Origin: a virus
Reading direction: 5' to 3' (one strand)
Virus record (IMG/VR): IMGVR_UViG_3300043313_001108
Coordinates: 1 to 35,353 of that record
DNA length: 35,353 nt
This document shows, piece after piece, positions 29,116 to 34,835 of the stretch. Every line of letters starts with the position of its first letter. The stretch's first letter is position 1. The translations under genes were made by a program, and so were the position numbers. Under the pieces are notes generated by a model, which had not been told where the DNA came from, made no database searches, and worked only from the letters and a program-made list of their open reading frames with translations.

Positions 29116-29738
29116 CCGTTTTCGCTGCTACGTGGTGCTACGCCCTGCTGGCCTGGGTGCTGCTGGAGCTGGGCCTCAAGGCCTGGCGGGCGCCGTGGCG
29201 CATCGTCGGCCTGCTGCCCGGTGGCATGGTCGGGACGCTCCCGGTGCGCATCGAGCCGGGGGAGATCGTCTGGCAGGCGGCGGCCGGCCCGCCGGAGTCC
29301 GGCATGGTGCCGATGATCAGCAGCAACGGGGCCCCGTACTGGTATGCGGCAGAACTGCTCCGGCCCGTGGTGGACCCGGTGCACGTCGGCGCCACGGAGG
29401 AGTGGTCCCCGATCGCGGAGGCGGCGGCCGCCACAGCGGGACGGCTCCCGCTGGACGACGTGGACGAGTGGCTGGCCGGCCGCCTGCGTGACTACGACCA
29501 CCAGCTCTCCCGCATCGAATCCAGCCCGCGGCTGCCGGACGGGCAGCGCGCGAGCTTCCGGGTCCTGATCGGCGAGGAGCCGCCGGAGGGCGCGCGCACC
29601 GTGACGGAGGAGCTGGAGCGCTTCCGTCAGGGCTCGATGGCGCTGCACGAGTACCGCTCGATGATCCTGGAGAGCACGGGCGGATACACGATGCGTGAGG
29701 CAGCGCTCGTGGAGGCGCTGGTGCTGGCCGCGGCTTGA
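29112..29738 (+). CDS. Hypothetical membrane-anchored protein
   Basis: This 208-residue protein starts at GTG 29112 (GTGA overlap). One N-terminal hydrophobic segment (FAATWCYALLAWVLLELGLKAW, about 3-24) is followed by a short beta region (GMVGTLPVRIEPGEIVWQ). A large polar helical domain with acidic/aromatic stretches (LDDVDEWLAGRLRDYDHQLSRIE; VTEELERFRQGSMALHEYRSM) makes up the rest. It may be a peripheral envelope protein. The stop overlaps the -35 of promoter site 9. Not recognised. Confidence 0.62.
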   Translation: MTVFAATWCYALLAWVLLELGLKAWRAPWRIVGLLPGGMVGTLPVRIEPGEIVWQAAAGPPESGMVPMISSNGAPYWYAAELLRPVVDPVHVGATEEWSPIAEAAAATAGRLPLDDVDEWLAGRLRDYDHQLSRIESSPRLPDGQRASFRVLIGEEPPEGARTVTEELERFRQGSMALHEYRSMILESTGGYTMREAALVEALVLAAA

Positions 29739-29764
29739 CAGACTTAGTGGCGCGCCACTATCAT
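29735..29764 (+). promoter_or_regulatory. Promoter with operator TAGTGG-CGCG-CCACTA (site 9)
   Basis: A consensus -35 TTGACA (29735-29740), an 18-base spacer and -10 TATCAT (29759-29764) enclose a perfect palindrome (29745-29760). The ATG is six bases downstream. Confidence 0.87.
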
Positions 29765-29770
29765 AAACGC

Positions 29771-29977
29771 ATGACCAGCTATCGAGTCCAGTACACCGAA
29801 CGCAAGCCCGGCGGCAGCCTGGTCGACCAGGACGAGCGGATCACCGGCACGCTGGACGACGTTCGCGACCTGCTGGACTACCGACCGGTAGCCGGGCACA
29901 TCGCCCCGATGGTCACGGAGTACACCGAATCAGACAGCGTCGGCCGCATCGTGCCGGCATCCGAATGGGACATCTAG
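29771..29977 (+). CDS. Small hypothetical protein heading the nuclease operon
   Basis: This 68-residue protein starts at ATG 29771, six bases after the -10, so it is probably leaderless. An earlier TTG in the same frame lies inside the promoter and is rejected. It is acidic with a beta-rich start (MTSYRVQYTERKPGGS) and a helix near ITGTLDDVRDLLDY, ending VPASEWDI. No family is recognised. It precedes the nuclease gene by 14 bases. Confidence 0.65.
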   Translation: MTSYRVQYTERKPGGSLVDQDERITGTLDDVRDLLDYRPVAGHIAPMVTEYTESDSVGRIVPASEWDI

Positions 29978-29991
29978 GACGGGCAGGCGTA

Positions 29992-31740
29992 ATGGCGGAC
30001 AAGGGAACCCTGGAAGCGATCGAGAAGCTGAGGGCGGCACGGCCGCGCCAACTGCTCGATCTGATTGACGCGCTGGTGGCGACGCAGCAGAACTTCACGA
30101 CCACGCGGGAGGGGCTCGTCGCGGGCTTGCGCTTCCTGGTGGGGGACTTCCGACAGCAGGCCGACCTCGTCATGGACAGCGGGGCGCGCGGCAAGGGTGC
30201 GGAGGCGACCGCGCTGCGCGCCACCGCGTCGAGCCTGAGCCTGCTCGCCGACGCGGTGGAGAAGATCACCCTGGACGGTACGGGCGAGGTGCTGCCACAG
30301 GTCTCGCGCGGCGGTCCGTCAGTACCTGCCGAGTGGTGCCGCAAGACGGAGGACCACGGCCCGCACTTCTGGGAGCTGCCCCTCCCGCCCGGCGGCAACC
30401 CCCTGGAGCGTGGCCCGCTGCGGCGCGAGTGCACGGGGCACCACGAGCGCGACCTGACCGGGCTGAAGGCGCTCGTGGCGGAGCGGTCCGCGGGGGGTGT
30501 CAGGCTGCACGAGGGGCCGGACGGCAGCATGGTCTCCGACCCCTTCCCGGTCGTGGAGGTGACCGCGTTTCAGTTCGCCGACCCGGCGGGCACGGCGGCG
30601 GTGCGCCGGGACGGAGAGCTGGAGGCCTGGCTGTCCGGCGAGACGAACGTCATGCCGCCGATCCGCAACCACCGCGAGGACGGGCCAGTCTCGGGCGTGG
30701 CGGCCGCCGTGCTCCAGCTCACGGAGGCCCAGAGCGAGGCCTTCGTCACCCCCCGCGTGAACACTCCTGACCAGCGAGAGGCTGCCGCCGCGATGTTCGC
30801 CGACCCCAAGCCACTGCCCGGCGCCGCGCCCCCGATGCCCGGTCGCGTGCTGTCCTGGGCGGACGTCCGGAAGGCACCCACGCTGGAGCCGCCGGAGCAC
30901 CTGAGCTTCAGCCAGGGCGGCACGCTGGATGAGTGCGGCATGCAGTACCGGCTGCAGCGCCTGGAGCCGGACGTGGTGGGGCGGCCGCATTGGGCGAACG
31001 TGGGTGGTACGGCGCTGCACGCTGCGGTGGAGTGGTTCGAGACGCAGGTGGCGAAGGCGCCGGGCGATGCCGTGTACGCGAAGGCGCGCATCGAGATCGC
31101 CGGTGGGTTCGGTGCCATCTGGGCCAAGCACTTCGCGGAGGCCCTCACTGCCCAGGTTCTCGAGACCCCCGCCGTGCCGCCGGCGCACTGGAAGGCGGGC
31201 GGAAGGGGCCAAAGCGAGGGCTGGACCTGGTGGCAGGTTGAGGGTGAGGAGATGCTCAGGCGCTACCTGGAGCCGCGGCTGGAGGACATGGGCCGGGCGA
31301 TCGCGAGCGCGCTGGACGGCGCGCCGATGGTTGAGCTGGAAGGCGTGCTGGACGTCGAGGGTGTTGCATACAAAGTCGTGATCGACCAGGTGTGGGACGG
31401 CGAGAGTTTCGGACTCCCGCCCGGCTCGCTGGTCATAGACGACCTGAAGTCCGGCGCCTACGCACCGAAGGGCACCTACCAACTGGGCGGATACGCGTGG
31501 TACCTGCGCCTGGAGCAGGACGTGGAGCAGGTCTACGGGCGGTTCTGGGACGCCCGTACCGGGAAGTACAGCGAACCGGTGAACCTGCTGGAGCTGCACC
31601 CCTGGGACGAAATCGTGGTCCGGGTGCACGGGCAGGCGGCCAAGAAGGCGGGCGGCATCTTCACCCCGGCGCCGGACTGGAGTCGCTGCGGTGGCTGCTC
31701 CCTGAAGCACGCCTGCCCTGCGGCGCTGACCCGTGGGTGA
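29992..31740 (+). CDS. Cas4/AddB-like PD-(D/E)XK nuclease with long N-terminal extension
   Basis: This is a 582-residue protein. The C-terminal half (about 300-582) is a RecB/Cas4-family exonuclease: LSFSQGGTLDECGMQYRL (Cys315), GTALHAAVEWF (339-349), VIDQVWDG (Asp465), VIDDLKSGAY (Asp484, Lys486) and QLGGYAWYL (497-505). It ends in CGGCSLKHAC (Cys566, 569, 575). Together with Cys315 this gives the four-cysteine pattern of an iron-sulphur cluster. The first 300 residues are unusual: an acidic/helical region with CRKTEDHGPHFWELP and CTGHHERDL Cys/His stretches, matching nothing recognised. It would resect DNA ends for the 32641 protein to coat or anneal (inference). Confidence 0.85.
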   Translation: MADKGTLEAIEKLRAARPRQLLDLIDALVATQQNFTTTREGLVAGLRFLVGDFRQQADLVMDSGARGKGAEATALRATASSLSLLADAVEKITLDGTGEVLPQVSRGGPSVPAEWCRKTEDHGPHFWELPLPPGGNPLERGPLRRECTGHHERDLTGLKALVAERSAGGVRLHEGPDGSMVSDPFPVVEVTAFQFADPAGTAAVRRDGELEAWLSGETNVMPPIRNHREDGPVSGVAAAVLQLTEAQSEAFVTPRVNTPDQREAAAAMFADPKPLPGAAPPMPGRVLSWADVRKAPTLEPPEHLSFSQGGTLDECGMQYRLQRLEPDVVGRPHWANVGGTALHAAVEWFETQVAKAPGDAVYAKARIEIAGGFGAIWAKHFAEALTAQVLETPAVPPAHWKAGGRGQSEGWTWWQVEGEEMLRRYLEPRLEDMGRAIASALDGAPMVELEGVLDVEGVAYKVVIDQVWDGESFGLPPGSLVIDDLKSGAYAPKGTYQLGGYAWYLRLEQDVEQVYGRFWDARTGKYSEPVNLLELHPWDEIVVRVHGQAAKKAGGIFTPAPDWSRCGGCSLKHACPAALTRG

Positions 31741-32110
31741 CGTCGGGCACGTGGTGCACATCGAGCGGTTGGAGGGCCACGGGGTCAGGGTCTGGCTGGA
31801 CGGTGTGCCGGTCAGGAAGCTGATCGGCTGGTCCCTGGTGGAGGAGCTGCGGCCACCGTCCACGCTGACCCTCACGATCAAGACGGACGCGATCGTCTGG
31901 GGTCCGCCCACCCCGCCAGCGCCTGACTTCGCGGACGATGGCCTGGAGCACTTCGTGGTGACCGGCCCCAGCGGGCGCCGCACGCCGTCCGGCAAGTACG
32001 CCTGCCAGACCTGCGGTGAAGCCTGGGTGTGCAGCACCGCGACCCGACGTCTTGACAGGGTTAGTGACGCCCCACTAGGATCAGAGCATGGCGACGAAGG
32101 GCACCACTGA
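31733..32110 (+). CDS. Hypothetical protein with CxxC motif
   Basis: This 125-residue frame starts at GTG 31733 and overlaps the nuclease stop by eight bases; GTG 31751 is an alternative. It has a beta-rich N-terminal half (VVHIERLEGHGVRVWLDGVPVRKLIGW; STLTLTIKTDAI). The C-terminal part has CQTC and another Cys and is likely zinc-binding. Its last 60 bases contain promoter site 10, and it overlaps the next gene by 23 bases. Not recognised. Confidence 0.62.
   Translation: MGDVGHVVHIERLEGHGVRVWLDGVPVRKLIGWSLVEELRPPSTLTLTIKTDAIVWGPPTPPAPDFADDGLEHFVVTGPSGRRTPSGKYACQTCGEAWVCSTATRRLDRVSDAPLGSEHGDEGHH
32052..32081 (+). promoter_or_regulatory. Promoter with variant operator TAGTGA-CGCC-CCACTA (site 10)
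   Basis: A consensus -35 TTGACA (32052-32057), an 18-base spacer and -10 TAGGAT (32076-32081) enclose a palindrome with one drifted base (32062-32077). The ATG is six bases downstream. It is inside the coding end of the upstream gene. Confidence 0.85.
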
Positions 32111-32270
32111 AGACGGACTGCCGAAGCGCGATCGCGAGGCGGGGCAGAAGGCGATCAGTGAAGAGCTGGCGCGCGAGCGCCTGCGGGAGCTGGAGCACAA
32201 CCACGATGGATTCAGCGTCGGTGGCCGGGACAACGCCAGCCCGGACGGCTGGACCGGGCGCGACCGATAG
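32088..32270 (+). CDS. Small charged hypothetical protein
   Basis: This 60-residue protein starts at ATG 32088, six bases after the -10, so it is probably leaderless. It is very polar, with a helix around KRDREAGQKAISEELARERLRELE and a Gly/Asp-rich C-terminus. It has no recognised domain and may be largely disordered. It is the sole gene between promoter site 10 and the hairpin at 32276-32308, so it is a separately controlled small unit, though readthrough would continue into the tRNA-like gene. Confidence 0.62.
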   Translation: MATKGTTEDGLPKRDREAGQKAISEELARERLRELEHNHDGFSVGGRDNASPDGWTGRDR

Positions 32271-32275
32271 ACTCC

Positions 32276-32308
32276 GTGCGGCGGCAGGTTCACAGCCCGC
32301 CGCCGCAC
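32276..32308. terminator. Hairpin before the tRNA-like gene
   Basis: A 10-base GC stem (32276-32285 against 32299-32308) with a 13-base loop follows the 60-residue gene. It ends 7 bases before the tRNA-like sequence, so it may be a terminator or a processing signal. Confidence 0.5.
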
Positions 32309-32315
32309 GTGACAG

Positions 32316-32389
32316 GCCCAGATAGCTCAACGGATAGAGCACTCGCCCAACTGCGCGAGGGTTCCTGGTTTCAAATCCAGGTCGGGGCA
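32316..32389 (+). tRNA. tRNA-like gene with 8-base anticodon and T loops
   Basis: A full cloverleaf can be drawn. The acceptor stem is 7 bases (32316-32322 with 32382-32388, one A-G mismatch). The D arm GCTC/GAGC has an 8-base loop, and the anticodon stem is CTCGC/GCGAG (32342-32346, 32355-32359). A four-base variable region and T stem CCTGG/CCAGG (32364-32368, 32377-32381) follow. The anticodon loop (CCAACTGC) and the T loop (TTTCAAAT) are both 8 bases instead of 7, and position 33 is not T, so the specificity cannot be assigned. CCA is not encoded. It may be a decayed tRNA or a functional odd one. No gene is seen in 32390-32640. Confidence 0.65.
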
Positions 32390-32640
32390 CGCGAGGCACC
32401 GTCGACGTCTACACCAGGCCGCAGGCGGTTGCCGGACCCGTGAGCGTAGCCGCGCTGGCCGATGGCAACAGGCGGACATACGCGAACGGTGGCGACGAGA
32501 AGAGGGGCGCGGCGTACCGCGCACGGTGATCTACCCGGAAGGCGCCAGGGACGGAGAGCCACAGCGCCACGCGGCCGCACCCCTCGACTCGCCACCAAAC
32601 CCAACATGATCCAACCCAACCCACCGGAAGTGAGCACAGC

Positions 32641-33468
32641 ATGACCGCACCCGCACAGTCCCCCGCCGCCGGCGAGGTCATGGCCGCCTTCGCCGACCCG
32701 TCCGCGATCGGTGGCACCCGGCCCGCCGTCCGCGACCTGGTCGGCCGGGTCGTCGTGATCAAGCCGACCCGCTACGAGGAGCGCGTCCCCGGTGTCGACC
32801 CCGGCACCTTCCAGGAGCGCATCACGGCGGACGTCCTGATCCTGGACGGCGGCCACCTGGAGTTCGGCGGCAACCCCACCCGCGGCCGGCCCAACCTGCT
32901 CGCGGTCAACGCGCCGTACCTGACGCAGGGGATGTACATCAGCAACACCAACATCGTCGGAGCGGTCCGCGACCAGACCGGCAAGGGCGTGGTCCTGGGC
33001 CGAATCGTCCAGGGCCGCAGCAACGACCCGAAGCGCAACGCACCGTACAACCTGGTCATGCTGGACGAGGCGGACCCGATGCGCGCGGCCGCCGCGCAGC
33101 TCTACACGACCGTGCTGAAGGGCACCTTCGTGAACCCGGAACCCGTGAAGATCGGCGCCGTCATCACCACGGGCGCCCCCGCGCACGTGCAGAACGCTCA
33201 GGTTCAGGTTGCCGCGGCGGCTGCGGACCCGGAATTCCTGGCCTGGAAGAAGGCGCAGGCGGCCGCCGCGGCGCCGGTCGAGACGCCGGAGCAGGCGGCG
33301 CAGCGGAAGTTCGCGGAGTGGCAGGCGGCGGAGGCCGCGAAGCTGGCCCCCACCGCTCCCGTGGAGGAGATCCCGGAGGCGCCGACCGGCTGGGACGCAA
33401 CCATGTGGCGCAGCCTCCAGCCGGAGCAGCGCCGCCAGGTGCTGGAGGGCGCGCCGCCGTTCAAGTAG
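32641..33468 (+). CDS. Possible ssDNA-binding/recombination accessory protein
   Basis: This 275-residue protein starts at ATG 32641 after a GGAAGTGAG site. Residues about 25-175 are beta-rich and could be an OB-like core: VRDLVGRVVVIKPTRYEE, ITADVLILDGGHLEFGGN, then GMYISNTNIVGAVRDQTGKGVVLGRI and LVMLDEADP. The remainder is an Ala/Glu/Pro-rich tail ending GAPPFK, like the disordered acidic tails of SSB proteins. Proteins of this shape sit beside Cas4-like nucleases in other actinophages. The ssDNA role is inferred from context and fold pattern, without a decisive motif. Confidence 0.6.
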   Translation: MTAPAQSPAAGEVMAAFADPSAIGGTRPAVRDLVGRVVVIKPTRYEERVPGVDPGTFQERITADVLILDGGHLEFGGNPTRGRPNLLAVNAPYLTQGMYISNTNIVGAVRDQTGKGVVLGRIVQGRSNDPKRNAPYNLVMLDEADPMRAAAAQLYTTVLKGTFVNPEPVKIGAVITTGAPAHVQNAQVQVAAAAADPEFLAWKKAQAAAAAPVETPEQAAQRKFAEWQAAEAAKLAPTAPVEEIPEAPTGWDATMWRSLQPEQRRQVLEGAPPFK

Positions 33469-33476
33469 GCACCACG

Positions 33477-33511
33477 GAAGAGGGCCCCAGCATCGCGCTG
33501 GGGCCCTCTTC
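33477..33511. terminator. Strong bidirectional terminator
   Basis: A perfect 15-base stem (33477-33491 against 33497-33511) with a 5-base loop separates the convergent 32641 gene and the lysis-side minus-strand genes. Its ends are GAAGAG/CTCTTC, giving a U-containing tail on each side. Confidence 0.85.
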
Positions 33512-33528
33512 GCATGCGGGTGCGCGGA

Positions 33529-33723
33529 TCAGAGTCCGTACTGCTCGGCGTGGCGGGCGTTGCGCTCCTGCTCCGACATGGCGGCCGGGTCGGGATTGCG
33601 AGCGGTGACCGGGTCCTCGTCGGGGGAGAGCGGCGCGGCGCCGTCGTCCTCCGGCTCGATGGCCTCGGAGGCCTCGGTGAGCTCGTCCGGCTGTTCCTGC
33701 GGTTCGTGGGTCGCGTCAGTCAT
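33529..33723 (-). CDS. Small acidic hypothetical protein
   Basis: This 64-residue protein starts at ATG 33723. It is very acidic and proline-containing (EPQEQPDELTEASEAIEPEDDG), so probably disordered, with a slightly more ordered C-terminal SEQERNARHAEQYGL. It is the last gene of the lysis-side operon before the terminator. Small acidic proteins at this site are common in actinophages and have no known function. No Shine-Dalgarno is visible, and the ATG lies just after CGCCACT, resembling half an operator, but no full site or good promoter is present. Confidence 0.6.
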   Translation of the reverse strand: MTDATHEPQEQPDELTEASEAIEPEDDGAAPLSPDEDPVTARNPDPAAMSEQERNARHAEQYGL

Positions 33724-33748
33724 AGTGGCGAGCGTACCGCGCCGGCGC

Positions 33749-33955
33749 TCAGGACGCAGGTGGGGCGGGGCTGTTCGGCACGGCCCAGACGAGCACGCCC
33801 GTCACGATGGTCACCACCGCGATGTTCCGCCATTCGCCCGCCGTCACACCGTCACCCGCCGCGCTGCTCGCCGTGGTTGCCAGCTGGTACAGGCCGAACC
33901 CGGCGCTCACCGCCGCCGCTATCGCCTTCGTGTACTTGCTTAGGTTGATCTTCAT
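33749..33955 (-). CDS. Holin
   Basis: This 68-residue protein starts at ATG 33955 (MKINLSKYTKAIAAAVSAGFGLYQ). It matches the small actinophage holins: a short basic N-terminus, one hydrophobic helix (about 10-30), a Gly/Asp-containing turn with DGVTAGEWRNIAV, a second hydrophobic helix (about 45-60), and a WAVPNSP end. It would form membrane lesions that release the endolysin. It begins inside the coding end of the upstream membrane protein gene and lies close to the probable endolysin fragment. Confidence 0.88.
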   Translation of the reverse strand: MKINLSKYTKAIAAAVSAGFGLYQLATTASSAAGDGVTAGEWRNIAVVTIVTGVLVWAVPNSPAPPAS

Positions 33956-34256
33956 TTTGGATGCCTCCGATTTCGCGCTGCCGCCGCACGAAGAGCACGG
34001 CCAGCCAGAGCGGCATGACGTTGATGATGCACATCAGGAAGAGCCGCGCGGTCAGGGCTACCGGATGCGCGTTGCCCAGCCACGCCGTGATCACCCCGAC
34101 CAGCAGGGTCAGCAGGGGGACCAGGCAGAGACCCATGATCCAGGGGCCCACCCTGCTGCGCCGCCAGGCGCCGCCGGTCCCGAAGTGGTAGATCACCGCG
34201 AAGGCGATCCACCCGCTCAGCCCCGTGTTCCGCAGCAGGTTGATTAGGTCCATCAT
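33852..34256 (-). CDS. Three-TM membrane protein of the lysis cassette
   Basis: This 134-residue protein starts at ATG 34256 (ATGA overlap). Three hydrophobic segments can be seen: SGWIAFAVIYHFG (about 14-26), IMGLCLVPLLTLLVGVITAWL (about 40-60) and LFLMCIINVMPLWLAVLFV (about 72-90). A charged C-terminal tail follows. The last 104 bases overlap the holin gene in another frame, which is unusual in this compact genome. It may be a second holin or an antiholin-type partner (inference). Confidence 0.65.
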   Translation of the reverse strand: MMDLINLLRNTGLSGWIAFAVIYHFGTGGAWRRSRVGPWIMGLCLVPLLTLLVGVITAWLGNAHPVALTARLFLMCIINVMPLWLAVLFVRRQREIGGIQNEDQPKQVHEGDSGGGERRVRPVPAGNHGEQRGG

Positions 34257-34516
34257 CCGGCCCCTCCCCCGCCCATGCCCAACGCCTGATCGAAGAGTTC
34301 GCCCAGGCCGTTACGAGCCAGCTGCGCGCGTGCGCTACGCACGCGCGCGCGCACCACCGGTTCCCGCGCGCGCGCCTGATCCAGCATCCTGCCGGCCTCT
34401 GTCGCGCGTGCCTGCGCGATCCGGACGGCCAAGTCTACGGTGACCTCTTCGGCTGTCCTCTCTCGCGGAGGGGGTGAGGGCTCAACGTGGCGCCACCTGC
34501 TCAGCCACATGATCAT
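34253..34516 (-). CDS. Small basic protein, resembles actinophage lysis-cassette family
   Basis: This 87-residue protein starts at ATG 34516 (MIMWLSRWRHVEP), overlapping the upstream stop as ATGA. After a short Trp/Arg-rich start it is a long Ala/Arg/Glu helix (TVDLAVRIAQARATEAGRMLDQAR..VVRARVRSARAQLARNG), ending in a Gly-rich tail. This composition and place match short helical proteins found between endolysin and holin in many actinophages (DUF7620-like). It could be a regulator of lysis or membrane partner; no function is proven. Confidence 0.62.
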   Translation of the reverse strand: MIMWLSRWRHVEPSPPPRERTAEEVTVDLAVRIAQARATEAGRMLDQARAREPVVRARVRSARAQLARNGLGELFDQALGMGGGGAG

Positions 34517-34830
34517 GTCACCCTCTGCCGTAGGGACTCGATCAGCCGTTCCGTCAGTTCCTGGCCCGTGGCCAGCCGGGCGTTCTGGTCCGCCGTCAGC
34601 CGCGCCGTCTCGCTGAGCGTGTCGTTCGCCCGTGCCTGGAGGTCGTGCGCGGCGCGCCAGCTGTCCGCCTGCTCCCGCTCGCGCAGGAGCTGCGCCTCAT
34701 ACTGCGCCACCATGCGATCGACCCAGGCGCCCGGCACCAGCGCGCCGGACTTCAGCGCCAGGAAGAGCCCCCCGATCGCGGCGACCAGAGCAGCCAGCGG
34801 GCCGCCCACGGACAGCAGTTCGGGGGGCAT
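34513..34830 (-). CDS. Membrane-anchored coiled-coil protein of the lysis cassette
   Basis: This 105-residue protein starts at ATG 34830. One hydrophobic segment (GPLAALVAAIGGLFLALKSGALVPG, about 9-33) is followed by a long polar helical tail (MVAQYEAQLLREREQADSWRAAHDLQARAND and onward) likely to form a coiled coil. The same layout is found directly after the endolysin in many actinophages and may be a spanin-like or holin-associated factor (inference). It is coupled by ATGA overlap to the next gene and begins five bases after the endolysin-frame stop. Confidence 0.68.
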   Translation of the reverse strand: MPPELLSVGGPLAALVAAIGGLFLALKSGALVPGAWVDRMVAQYEAQLLREREQADSWRAAHDLQARANDTLSETARLTADQNARLATGQELTERLIESLRQRVT

Positions 34831-34835
34831 CCTCG

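Noticed and set aside
32462-32644. 60-residue plus-strand frame ending in an ATGA overlap with the 32641 gene
   Set aside because: The overlap is tempting, but third-position GC is low for this genome, the composition is Arg/Thr/Pro-rich, and no ribosome site or promoter is seen.
33712-33730. Half operator-like TAGTGG near the 33723 start
   Set aside because: The other arm is missing and there is no clear -35/-10; chance similarity is likely.
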